Assembly (NCBI RefSeq): GCF_038449125.1
Contig: NZ_CP151800.1
Location: 3,568,406-3,632,405 of the forward strand
Direction of reading: 5' to 3'
Length of the DNA: 64,000 nucleotides
Source of the DNA: Kosakonia sp. BYX6
GTDB taxonomy: Bacteria > Pseudomonadota > Gammaproteobacteria > Enterobacterales > Enterobacteriaceae
Shown: positions 8,190 through 16,226 of the stretch, piece by piece
How the letters are laid out: each line of letters starts with the position of its first letter
Position numbering within the stretch: the stretch's first letter is position 1
Notes under the pieces: model-generated
Told to the model about the DNA's origin: nothing
What the model saw: the letters and a program-made list of their open reading frames with translations, nothing else
The model's database searches: none
Translations under genes and position numbers: made by a program

Positions 8190-10057
8190 CGCGACGCAGC
8201 CTCCTGAGTCAAAGTTGGCGCGGGCAGTTTGCCGGACGGCGGGAATTTCGCCGGTGGGTTCAGCGGCGGCGGCGCAAATCGCAGCGGCTGGTCACTCTCC
8301 GTGCTGGCTGGCGGCAGATAGGCGCTTTCGCCCTGCGCGTCTTCGCTGCCCATCTCGATGGTGTTGATGTGCGTGCCCGGCAAATCAATGCTGCGTTCGA
8401 TGCTCGGCGTGATCAGCAACACCACTTCGGTACGTTCATGGTCGCTCTCATGGTTGCCAAACAGCTTGCCGAGCAGCGGCAACGCCGCAAGTTTCGGCAA
8501 CCCGGTCAAGCCATCGCTCTCGCTGTCTTTGATTAACCCGGCCAGCATTTGCGTTTCGCCATTTTGGCTACTCAGCACAGTTGCCGCCTCGCGATTATTG
8601 GTGCGGTAATAAGCCACGCCATCTTTCGAGTGTTCAGCGCTGCCGATGGTGCTCAGATTAAATTTCACGTCCATCGAAATGGTGTTATCGACGCTGATAT
8701 CCGGCGTCACTTCCAGTTTCAGGCCAACATCCTGGTATTCCACCTGTTCCTGGGAAAACCCTTCGGAAATACTGCTGGTCAGCACCGGAATGCGTTCACC
8801 GATATCGACGGTGGCCTTTTTATTGTTTTTCACGCGGATGCGCGGGTTCGCCAGTACGCGAGCATGGGAGCGAATTTGTTGCATGCTGGCGCTGAGCCCC
8901 TGGCTGGAACCGAGGTTGATAAACATGTTGCTTTTGCGTACGCCGTCCAGCGCGATATTACTGCTGCCTTCTTCGGCGGAATTCAAACCAATACCAATCT
9001 GTCCAGGGTAATTAATACCGAGCGATTCAACATCTTTTGCATCCACTTCCAGCACTTCAACCGCCAGCGTCACTTCCGCTTCCGGGCGATCGAGGGTGAT
9101 TAACAACTGTTCGGCCTTTTCGACACTTTCGCGTGGCCCACGAAAGGTCACGGAGTTGGTGCGTTCATCGACATGAACATCACGGATTTTGATCAAGTTA
9201 CGCAGCGCCACGTTTAATTCTTTCGCTTTGGCATAGCCGAGAAATACCGTTTTCACGACCGTATCGCGGTACATTTTTTCTTTCTGCAACGTGGCGGGAT
9301 AAATTAATAAGGTGTTGCTGTTAAGTATTTTCTTGCGCAACTGATTGGAGAGCAGCAGCAAATTAAGCGCGTTCTCGGCGCTGGTATCGTGGGCTATCAG
9401 GCTGGTGGTCGCCGTATCCGGCACGTCCTTATCGTAAATAATATTGATGCCGGTTATCTGGCTGATCGCGGCAAACACGTCCTTGAGGTTGTGCTTCGAG
9501 AAATTAAAACTCACCGGCTTGCGCAATTCGCGGTTTATTTTTTTCTCCGGCTGGTTCTGCAAGGCAATTTCACGCATCAGATGATCGCGGATTTCCATCG
9601 CCTGCGGCCAATTAGGCTCTTCCTCAAGGATCTGCTGGATTTTTTGCAATGCCAGTTCCGGCTCGGTTTTATATTGCGCAACCGCCTCCTGATAAAGTTT
9701 ATCCAGCACGCGCAGGCTATCTATTTTCTTTAATCCTTGCTGTGCCAGAAAATTACCGGGCTGATAAAGCAGCACGGCGCGCCAGGCATTTGTCGCCGCA
9801 ATATAGTCATTTTTCGCCGCCGACAGCCGGGCGTTTTTCACATAGTCATTCACCAGTTGGCTGGTAATTAATTGCCGCTGCGTGCGTAACCCGACATCTT
9901 GCGGATGTGTTTTAAGATTATTGTCAATGCGGTGTAATTCACCGAGCATGCCTTCAATATTGGCAGCGATATGTCTTTCCGGCTCGATATTCTTCGTGCT
10001 TGCACAGCCCGCCAACAGCATTAATGTGCAGACAACCGTCAGGATAGGTTTTTTCAT
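8186..10057 (-). CDS. gspD: Type II secretion secretin GspD, lipoprotein type
   Basis: A 623-residue outer-membrane secretin. The N-terminus is a lipoprotein signal with lipobox LLAGC (Cys18) and Ala at +2, so it should be lipidated and sent to the outer membrane without a separate pilotin; none is encoded here. Residues about 25-185 are helical and TPR-like, unlike classical GspD. A secretin/TonB short N-terminal domain follows (about 190-265), then an N1-like domain (about 280-350), then the secretin core with 'RVLANPRI', 'LKLEVTPDI' and 'LLGKLFGNHESDHERTEV' (about 395-575), then a proline-rich tail. Self-piloting lipo-secretins such as HxcQ of Pseudomonas are the nearest known precedent. 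It overlaps the preceding gene by ATGA. Confidence 0.92.
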   Translation of the reverse strand: MKKPILTVVCTLMLLAGCASTKNIEPERHIAANIEGMLGELHRIDNNLKTHPQDVGLRTQRQLITSQLVNDYVKNARLSAAKNDYIAATNAWRAVLLYQPGNFLAQQGLKKIDSLRVLDKLYQEAVAQYKTEPELALQKIQQILEEEPNWPQAMEIRDHLMREIALQNQPEKKINRELRKPVSFNFSKHNLKDVFAAISQITGINIIYDKDVPDTATTSLIAHDTSAENALNLLLLSNQLRKKILNSNTLLIYPATLQKEKMYRDTVVKTVFLGYAKAKELNVALRNLIKIRDVHVDERTNSVTFRGPRESVEKAEQLLITLDRPEAEVTLAVEVLEVDAKDVESLGINYPGQIGIGLNSAEEGSSNIALDGVRKSNMFINLGSSQGLSASMQQIRSHARVLANPRIRVKNNKKATVDIGERIPVLTSSISEGFSQEQVEYQDVGLKLEVTPDISVDNTISMDVKFNLSTIGSAEHSKDGVAYYRTNNREAATVLSSQNGETQMLAGLIKDSESDGLTGLPKLAALPLLGKLFGNHESDHERTEVVLLITPSIERSIDLPGTHINTIEMGSEDAQGESAYLPPASTESDQPLRFAPPPLNPPAKFPPSGKLPAPTLTQEAASR

Positions 10058-10557
10058 TTTATTGATGACTTTATATTGAGTGAATTAAGGCTGACGCTGT
10101 TTTGCACATGCCCCGGTAATGATTCGATAATCACATGATTCTCGGCGATGGCTTGCAGCCGCCAGGCGGGCGTAATTAATCCGCCGGGCCGAACAAACCC
10201 TGCTTTATGGCAAGCATCACAGAGTAACCAGTTGCCGGTGCCATCCGTGATCATGATGATTTTCGCGCCTTCGCTTAGCCACAGCCCTGTTGCGCGAAAC
10301 GGAAATAACGCGCCTTGCACAGACGGCACCGGCGCCGCTTTCACGGCAGTGGAATAGACCGGAAAGAGATCGGCAATGGCCTCCGTCTGCTTATCGGCGA
10401 CGCGGGATGGCGGGGAAACCCGCGCAGGCTTTTGTGGCTCAGGCGTTGCCGCATTCGTGACAACAACATCGCCCGTTTCATCGCCGGAAAATTGCGCCCA
10501 CACCGCGAGGCCAATCGTTACCAGCAATAACAACTTCAGATATAACGGCAGTTTCAT
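10054..10557 (-). CDS. GspC/PilP-like inner-membrane linker protein
   Basis: 167 residues with one N-terminal membrane segment (about 4-22), a Pro/Ala-rich periplasmic linker and a small domain around 'FRATGLWLSEGAKIIMIT'. This resembles the homology-region domain of GspC or the beta domain of PilP/MshK that contacts the secretin. A C-x-x-C pair (LLCDACHKAG) is present. It lies directly before and overlaps gspD, the usual place for the secretin-linking subunit in MSHA and type IV pilus operons (PilP-PilQ, MshK-MshL). The role rests on position and topology more than on strong sequence similarity. Confidence 0.6.
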   Translation of the reverse strand: MKLPLYLKLLLLVTIGLAVWAQFSGDETGDVVVTNAATPEPQKPARVSPPSRVADKQTEAIADLFPVYSTAVKAAPVPSVQGALFPFRATGLWLSEGAKIIMITDGTGNWLLCDACHKAGFVRPGGLITPAWRLQAIAENHVIIESLPGHVQNSVSLNSLNIKSSIK

Positions 10558-11102
10558 GATGGCTCCAGACGGGAGGCAAGATTCAGCGTGAGTTGAAGGT
10601 TGATCTGCAAATGCGCGCTATCCGGGCTGGCACGGCTAATGGATAAGCGATCCACGCTGAAGATCAGACTTTTGCTCATTGTATTTAACGAACGCGTCAG
10701 ATTTATCCACTCGCCCTGTAACGGAATCGTCAGCGCCAGTGCGCGTTGCTGATTTTTCCCTTTTTTATTGAACTGATAATGGCTGCCATCAACCTGCAAA
10801 TGGTTTTGCTGGAAAATATCAAACAGGGTTTTGACCTGCTGATATTCCGTGTCATTAAGAGCACGCTGTAGCGTAAGCGCGTTATTTTCACGCTGCGGAA
10901 AAACCGTTAGCGGTTTATTTAATTGCTGGCGCAACCCGGCATTGTCGGCGATAAGTTGGTTATTCTCTGGCGTTAAATAAGCCTGCCAGTAGCCCGCCAA
11001 TATTATTGGGAATAACGCGGCGAGCAGCGTTTTTCTTCCCGTCTTTTCAATGGCGCAGGCGAGACACCAGCGCAAATAAGGTAATGCTAAAGAACGTCTC
11101 AT
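10554..11102 (-). CDS. PilO/GspM-like assembly platform protein
   Basis: 182 residues with one N-terminal membrane segment (about 25-43), a coiled-coil stretch rich in Gln/Asn/Leu (about 45-100) and a C-terminal ferredoxin-like domain. This is the layout of PilO, GspM and MshJ. The order PilM-like, PilN-like, PilO-like, PilP-like, secretin reproduces the type IV pilus pilMNOPQ order, which is the main argument. Its stop overlaps the next start by ATGA. Confidence 0.6.
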   Translation of the reverse strand: MRRSLALPYLRWCLACAIEKTGRKTLLAALFPIILAGYWQAYLTPENNQLIADNAGLRQQLNKPLTVFPQRENNALTLQRALNDTEYQQVKTLFDIFQQNHLQVDGSHYQFNKKGKNQQRALALTIPLQGEWINLTRSLNTMSKSLIFSVDRLSISRASPDSAHLQINLQLTLNLASRLEPS

Positions 11103-11110
11103 TTATTTAC

Positions 11111-11635
11111 TCAGCGCCGTGGATTATCGGCAAAGATCACCAGCAGTGTGGCGTTCACCGCCCATTTCTGGCTAACACCCTTTGCCGGGGTATGGTTTTG
11201 CAATTCAACCTGCGCAGGTATCGCTTCCAGACGCGTACTGAAATCAAGCAGCGCTTCCAGTGACAAGGCTTTGACCTCCAGCCGAACCTGTTTTTTTTCG
11301 GGTTCGGCATTCAGATTCATAATCGCCACATCCGGCAGAAGTAATTTCGCAATCGGATTAAGCATCGCCACAACCTGCATTGACGCTTTCGCATCCGGCT
11401 GATGTTTTTTCATTCTGGCCGTCAACCCGCGGACAATTTCATCTTGTTGAGCGACCGTCTCAATAAGCTGCTGATGTTGTTCACGCAGAACATTCCGCAA
11501 CTGATAACTTTTCATACAGGCCAGTAATAAATAAGCAGCCAACGCGGACACCACTAAAATAACCGGCCACGCATAAATTGGCCGGGGGGAATAACATGCG
11601 CGCGGCCATCCTTTAAAACGGAGAACGGAAAACAT
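11111..11635 (-). CDS. PilN-like assembly platform protein
   Basis: 174 residues: a short cytoplasmic N-terminus with basic and aromatic residues, one membrane helix (about 22-42), a coiled coil (about 45-75) and a periplasmic ferredoxin-like domain. This matches PilN or the C-terminal part of GspL. With the preceding gene it would make up a split GspL: cytoplasmic half there, membrane half here. Two bases separate the genes. Confidence 0.6.
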   Translation of the reverse strand: MFSVLRFKGWPRACYSPRPIYAWPVILVVSALAAYLLLACMKSYQLRNVLREQHQQLIETVAQQDEIVRGLTARMKKHQPDAKASMQVVAMLNPIAKLLLPDVAIMNLNAEPEKKQVRLEVKALSLEALLDFSTRLEAIPAQVELQNHTPAKGVSQKWAVNATLLVIFADNPRR

Positions 11636-11637
11636 AA

Positions 11638-12324
11638 TTACCCCTTTGGATAACCCTTGTTATTAAGGAAATAGCGCGGAATATGGCTGCCTATTCCCAT
11701 CAAACGCGCCACCAACGCGAGGTGGAGATTGTCGTCCATGCCGCTTTCATTATTCAGACACCAAACCTGATGCCACTGCCCGTCCTGGCGCGAAGCAAAA
11801 ATACTCGACTGCGCGCCGCGCAAACAAAACAGCACATTGTCAGGCAATCGCCGCTGCCACGGACGAAGCTGGCTGTGTAACTCAACGTAAATACCGCCCG
11901 TGCGCAGTCTCCATTTGCGTGAAACGAGCAATAACGTCTGCCACAACTGCTCATCAATGGCCGCCGCCAGCGCGGTCGAGGCGTATTCAACGGAGATAAA
12001 GGCGGTTCTGAATGCCGCGTCTGAGTTGCCAAAGCGCTGTGTTGTTGCAAAGGTTGCGGCAAAGCTACGGAACTCTTCCGGCCCGCTGACGCCTGTTTGC
12101 CAGGGAACCGTGAAGTAAGACACCCGGCTGCTATCAAGCCAGAAACTGAGCTTGCCCAACCACGGAATGGCGCTCGCGTGCTGGCCAACCAGGCTGTTAA
12201 TCGCCGCTTCCAGCGACGCGTCGTCGGTGAATGCTTGCTCGGCGACGATTTGCCCACGGCGGCGCAGCACCAGCCGTTGGTCGTGAATTTCACACTGCAT
12301 GTCAGGCGGGGAGAGTGATAACAC
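11638..12324 (-). CDS. PilM/MshI-like cytoplasmic platform protein (GspL N-terminal equivalent)
   Basis: 228 residues, no signal or membrane helix. Position and size suit the actin-like cytoplasmic partner (PilM, MshI or the N-terminal half of GspL) that links the GspE-type ATPase to the membrane platform. I see no clear nucleotide-binding motif, so the family call is positional. The start is GTG 12324, with AGGAG 7 nt upstream, inside the gspE coding end (23-bp overlap). An ATG at 12300 just after the gspE stop lacks a ribosome site. Confidence 0.55.
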   Translation of the reverse strand: MLSLSPPDMQCEIHDQRLVLRRRGQIVAEQAFTDDASLEAAINSLVGQHASAIPWLGKLSFWLDSSRVSYFTVPWQTGVSGPEEFRSFAATFATTQRFGNSDAAFRTAFISVEYASTALAAAIDEQLWQTLLLVSRKWRLRTGGIYVELHSQLRPWQRRLPDNVLFCLRGAQSSIFASRQDGQWHQVWCLNNESGMDDNLHLALVARLMGIGSHIPRYFLNNKGYPKG

Positions 12325-13939
12325 GGTTAATCTCCTGAAAGGTGGTTTTACCGTCCAGCACAGCGCGGATCGCGACGTTATGCAGCGGCACGAACCCTTC
12401 TGCCAGGGCGATTTCCCGTAATTGCCGAATCGATCCGCGCGCCTGTAGCGCTTCTTTCATGACATCGCTGAAGGGTAAAACTTCGGCCAGCGCCAACCGC
12501 CCGCGATACCCGCTCTGCCGACAGGAGGGGCATCCGCGCCCTTTGCGCCACACGGGCTGAAGATCGCGCAAATCGCTCTGCTGCCACTGGGCAATATCCT
12601 GTTCGGTGGGTTCGACGGTTTGCTGGCAGTCCGGGCAAATCCCGCGCACCAAACGCTGGGCGAGCACGCCCCGCAAGGCGGAGAGCAAACTTTCCGGCTC
12701 CACATTCATATAAAGAAAACGTTCCAGCACGCTGAACACATCATTGGCGTGCACGGAGGAGAGCACCAGGTGGCCAGTCAACGCCGCCTGCACCGCAATG
12801 CCCGCGGTTTCGCTGTCGCGAATTTCCCCCACCAGCACCGTATCCGGGTCGTGGCGCAGCACGGCGCGCAGGCCACGCGCGAAGGTCAGCCCTTTTTTGT
12901 CATTCACCGGGATTTGCAGCACATCGTTCAGTTGATACTCCACAGGATCTTCGATGGTGATGATTTTGCTTTCGCCGGTGTTCAACTCGCTGAGGGCGGC
13001 ATACAGCGTGGTGGATTTACCGCTGCCGGTTGGGCCGGTGACTAACACCATGCCGTGCGGCTGGTGCGTCAACTGGCGAATCTCGCGCAGCGTATGGTCG
13101 TCAAACCCGAGGATGTCGAGATCGAGCGAGCTACTGCTCGATTTATCCAGCACGCGCAATACCGCATCTTCGCCATGAATGCCGGGCACGATTGAGACGC
13201 GAAAATCGACCGCACGCTGGTGAATAACGGCTTTAAAACGCCCATCCTGCGGGATGCGCCGCTCGGAAATATCCATGCTGCTCAGGACCTTAATTCGCGA
13301 AATGATCTGCCCGGAGGCCTGAACGCCGGGACAGTGGCGAATAGCATGAATCACCCCGTCGACACGGTATTTCACGGCCAGGCCATCTGGCACCGCCGAA
13401 AGATGGATGTCGCTGGCCCGACTCTGAATGGCGTCGTACAGCGTGGCGTTGACCAGCTTGATGATGGCGTTACTTTCGCTGGCGATATTCGCCGGCGTTA
13501 TCTCAAGAATGAGCTCATCTTCGCCATCTTCATTCGCTTGCTGTTCAAGCTGATCCAGCGTGCGCTGCTGTCTGGCGAGCGACTGAAGCTGCTCCTGCAA
13601 CCAGCCGGGAGAGGTAATTGCAAGCGTAATGGGCAGGCGTTGCGCCCACTGGCGTATCGCCAGCGAAAACGGATCGCTCAGCAGCAGCCAGTGTTGATCT
13701 TGCCAGCGAACCGGCAGAACGTTCATCGCCAGCGCGTCGTTTAATGAGACATATTGAAAGTCCGTTTCCACCTCGTCACTCTGGGCGTGGGCGAAGACTT
13801 TCACCCCCAATTGTGTGGCGATCAAATCCAGCGTGTCAGGCTGCGCGAGAAGCATCTTTTCGAACGCTTCAGCGCGTTGCGCCTCGTCAACGGCGAGAAG
13901 ATCATCAATTAATACACTCACGTCGCTTTGCGGCATCAT
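12302..13939 (-). CDS. gspE: Type II secretion ATPase GspE
   Basis: A 545-residue secretion ATPase. Walker A is GPTGSGKST (302-310), followed by the Asp box 'ITIEDPVE', Walker B 'DTVLVGEIRD' and the His box 'LTGHLVLSSVH'. The C-terminal zinc tetracysteine (CPDC ... CPSC) is complete. The N-terminal 130 residues form the domain that docks on the GspL/PilM platform. It powers pseudopilus assembly from the cytoplasmic face. Its ATG overlaps the gspF stop (ATGA). Retention of the tetracysteine favours GspE/PilB/MshE-type assembly ATPases over PilT retraction ATPases; no PilT is present, consistent with secretion rather than twitching. Confidence 0.95.
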   Translation of the reverse strand: MMPQSDVSVLIDDLLAVDEAQRAEAFEKMLLAQPDTLDLIATQLGVKVFAHAQSDEVETDFQYVSLNDALAMNVLPVRWQDQHWLLLSDPFSLAIRQWAQRLPITLAITSPGWLQEQLQSLARQQRTLDQLEQQANEDGEDELILEITPANIASESNAIIKLVNATLYDAIQSRASDIHLSAVPDGLAVKYRVDGVIHAIRHCPGVQASGQIISRIKVLSSMDISERRIPQDGRFKAVIHQRAVDFRVSIVPGIHGEDAVLRVLDKSSSSSLDLDILGFDDHTLREIRQLTHQPHGMVLVTGPTGSGKSTTLYAALSELNTGESKIITIEDPVEYQLNDVLQIPVNDKKGLTFARGLRAVLRHDPDTVLVGEIRDSETAGIAVQAALTGHLVLSSVHANDVFSVLERFLYMNVEPESLLSALRGVLAQRLVRGICPDCQQTVEPTEQDIAQWQQSDLRDLQPVWRKGRGCPSCRQSGYRGRLALAEVLPFSDVMKEALQARGSIRQLREIALAEGFVPLHNVAIRAVLDGKTTFQEINRVITLPA

Positions 13940-15117
13940 CAGGACATACTCCCGGCCATTTCAAAAATGGGCATATAGAGCAGAAAAACCACCAGGCCAA
14001 CAATGCCGCCCACAATGATCATCAGCAGGGGTTCAAACACCCGGGTAAATGTGTCGATGGCGCGCTCCAGCGCTTCATCGTAAAAAGCGGCAATGCGCTC
14101 ACACATGCCCGCCAATTCGCCACTTCGCTCCCCGACCTGTAATAAACGCATCGCCACCGGCGTGGTTAAGTGCTGGCTTTCCAGTGATTCCGACACACTT
14201 TTTCCCGCCATCACGTGTTCAACCACGGCATTAAGTTGTGAATGGTGGCTGGCAGGCACCACCGATTGCGCGAGGCGCAGCGCGTGAGTGACCGGCACAC
14301 CGCCTTCAATTAACAGGCCGAGCGTGCGGTAAAAACGGACAAGAATAGTGAGGAACTGCTGCTGGCGAAGTTGCGGAATGGTCATGGCGGCCGCCATCAC
14401 CTGCTGTTTCACCCATCGCTGTTTGCACAGCACGACAATGGCGGTGAGGGTGGCGATGGTGGCCAGTAAAAGTTCAGGGCCGGATTGTTTGACTAACTGC
14501 CCCCACCATAAAATCAGCTCGGCGCTGCGCGTCAGCTTGTTGACGCCCTCGAACACCTGGGAAAAACTGGGCACGATAAAGCCCAGTAAAAAGCAGATGA
14601 TAAGCCCACCCACTGTCAGGACAATCAGCGGGTAGGTTAATGTCCCGCGAATGCGCTTACGCAGTTGGTCGATGCGTTGTTCGTAAAAATGGTAGCGTTT
14701 CAGGGCGTTGGCGAGCTGGCCTGTTTGCTCGGAAGAGGCAACGGTATTGACCAACAACGCGGGAAATACGTCTGGCTGCCCGGCCATCGCTTGCGACAAC
14801 TGGTTTCCGGCATACAACTTTTCCAGTAGACCTTCGAGCATCTCAAGCGCTTGTTCATCGTTCGAGCAAGCACAGAGCGTTTCAATCGCTTCGGTCACCA
14901 CCAGGCCGGCGTCCAACAGCGCCATCAATTCCTGAATAAACAGTGTGACGGAGATGCGTTTAACGTGCCGCTGTGTCTGTTGCGTGACACGAAGAACGAC
15001 ATAACCGGCTTGCTGTAATTGGTGGCGAGCATTGACAGGCGTGTCGGCCTGGGTACGGATCTTTTTGCGTTTGCCATTTTCTAAGTATGTGACTTCCCAG
15101 GTGTTCATTTTTCCCAT
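13939..15117 (-). CDS. gspF: Type II secretion inner-membrane platform protein GspF
   Basis: 392 residues from ATG 15117, chosen over a TTG at 15126 because AAGGA lies 9 nt before it. Two tandem GspF domains (about 70-190 and 270-390) surround three membrane helices (about 165-190, 215-235 and 360-385), the standard GspF/PilC fold. The N-terminal 55 residues ('MNTWEVTYLENGKRKKIR') are the cytoplasmic extension that binds the ATPase. Gene order F then E is the reverse of classical gsp operons (E then F). Confidence 0.93.
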   Translation of the reverse strand: MGKMNTWEVTYLENGKRKKIRTQADTPVNARHQLQQAGYVVLRVTQQTQRHVKRISVTLFIQELMALLDAGLVVTEAIETLCACSNDEQALEMLEGLLEKLYAGNQLSQAMAGQPDVFPALLVNTVASSEQTGQLANALKRYHFYEQRIDQLRKRIRGTLTYPLIVLTVGGLIICFLLGFIVPSFSQVFEGVNKLTRSAELILWWGQLVKQSGPELLLATIATLTAIVVLCKQRWVKQQVMAAAMTIPQLRQQQFLTILVRFYRTLGLLIEGGVPVTHALRLAQSVVPASHHSQLNAVVEHVMAGKSVSESLESQHLTTPVAMRLLQVGERSGELAGMCERIAAFYDEALERAIDTFTRVFEPLLMIIVGGIVGLVVFLLYMPIFEMAGSMS

Positions 15118-15122
15118 GAAGC

Positions 15123-15572
15123 TCAATCCTTATTGTTACTTTTCAACCCCTGATAAACGCGTGCCACTTTTTGGCTGTATCTCATCCGCGCAATTTTGGT
15201 TTTGCGATCGCGGGCATTGCCCGCGTTATAAGCCCCGACCGCATCCCAGCTATAACCGAACACCCGCATTTGCCCCGCCAGAACCCATGCGCCCGTCATA
15301 ATGTTCTGGCAGGGATTATTAATCAGTAACCTTGGCGTAATGCGGTATTTCTTTAACTGGTTAAAGTGCTGGCTATTAATCTGCATCAGGCCAACATCGG
15401 TGGTGCCGTTGTTATTTTTATTGACTGCCACCGCCGATAAACCTGATTCGACAATGGCGATCGCCTTCAATAATTCAGGCTCAATACCGTAACGCTCGCC
15501 CGCCTGCTTCCAGCAATTTGCTATGGCGCTGTTCACCGCCAGAAAAAACAACACGAGCATCAGCCTGAACAT
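15123..15572 (-). CDS. Periplasmic lytic transglycosylase of the secretion operon (IagB/SLT family)
   Basis: 149 residues from ATG 15572 (the longer open frame begins with a TTG that has no better ribosome site). A signal peptide (cleavage near AIA) precedes an SLT goose-lysozyme-like domain with the catalytic Glu in 'AIVESGLSA', the GLMQIN motif and 'AYNAGN'. Such small enzymes (IagB, PilT of IncI plasmids, BfpH) open peptidoglycan locally for large secretion or pilus machines. Placement between gspG and gspF is unusual for T2SS and suggests that it makes the gap for the secretin and pseudopilus. Confidence 0.88.
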   Translation of the reverse strand: MFRLMLVLFFLAVNSAIANCWKQAGERYGIEPELLKAIAIVESGLSAVAVNKNNNGTTDVGLMQINSQHFNQLKKYRITPRLLINNPCQNIMTGAWVLAGQMRVFGYSWDAVGAYNAGNARDRKTKIARMRYSQKVARVYQGLKSNNKD

Positions 15573-15574
15573 AA

Positions 15575-15994
15575 TCAAAATCCGTAAACGATGGCCTTCC
15601 CGTTATTATCCGCAGTAGAAACATCCACTTCATAAATATTCTGTGATTGCTTACTGGGGTTATGCCACTGATATTCTTTACCCCACGGATCGTGCGGTAT
15701 TTTTTGTGTCAAATAGGGTCCATGCCAATTATTAACATTCACAGGCTTTTCGATTAGCACATTTAACCCTTCCGTTTCGGAGGGATAACTTCCGGTATCC
15801 AGCCGATATTGTGTTAATGCATCGGCGAAGGCGTGCATCTGGCGCATGGCGGTTTTTTCTTTCGCCTGGTCAACATTCGAAAATAATTTCGGTCCGACAA
15901 AACCGGCCAGTAGCGCAATAATCATTAATACCACTAACAGCTCCAGAAGAGTAAAGCCCTGCTGTTGCTTAAGCTTAATGTACAGTTGATTCAT
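15575..15994 (-). CDS. gspG: Major pseudopilin GspG
   Basis: 139 residues. The prepilin leader ends at QQG|FTLLELLVVLMII with Glu5 present. The globular domain has the GspG signature 'YRLDTGSYPSETEGL', 'WHGPYL' and 'PHDPWGKEYQW', including the calcium-site loop region. As first gene of the operon and the best GspG match it is the likely major subunit of the pseudopilus. Transcription starts in the 232-bp gap shared with the divergent regulator. Confidence 0.93.
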   Translation of the reverse strand: MNQLYIKLKQQQGFTLLELLVVLMIIALLAGFVGPKLFSNVDQAKEKTAMRQMHAFADALTQYRLDTGSYPSETEGLNVLIEKPVNVNNWHGPYLTQKIPHDPWGKEYQWHNPSKQSQNIYEVDVSTADNNGKAIVYGF

Positions 15995-16226
15995 CTTAGT
16001 TCGCTCGCTTGGGTATGCTGTTCACCGTTGCTATTCTCCCCCGATGTGTACTGGGCGAAAGCTGATTGCTCCCGTTGGCATCAAGAATGCTCTGCGGTGC
16101 GCCGGAAATCTCTCTTTTGCGAATAATTCCCGATGATTTTTCTTACTGGTCAGATAGAAAAAGTCTGATGAAGCTCGTATCGTATTTTTTTAGTCTTCAT
16201 TCCTACAGGACGTTGGGAGAATATTA
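15995..16226. promoter_or_regulatory. Divergent control region of the secretion operon and the LuxR-type regulator
   Basis: 232 bp without a gene between the starts of gspG (leftward) and the regulator (rightward). It is more AT-rich than its flanks near 16115-16200. Short sequences resembling RcsB half-sites occur (GAATAATTCC at 16121, ATTCCTA at 16199), but none is a convincing operator. I could not assign -35/-10 elements with confidence. Confidence 0.5.

Noticed and set aside
6117-15994. Type IV pilus or MSHA pilus operon rather than a secretion system
   Set aside because: A GspG with secretion-type signature, no retraction ATPase, no major pilin of pilus type and adjacent exoenzyme genes favour secretion, but pilus-like assembly is not excluded.
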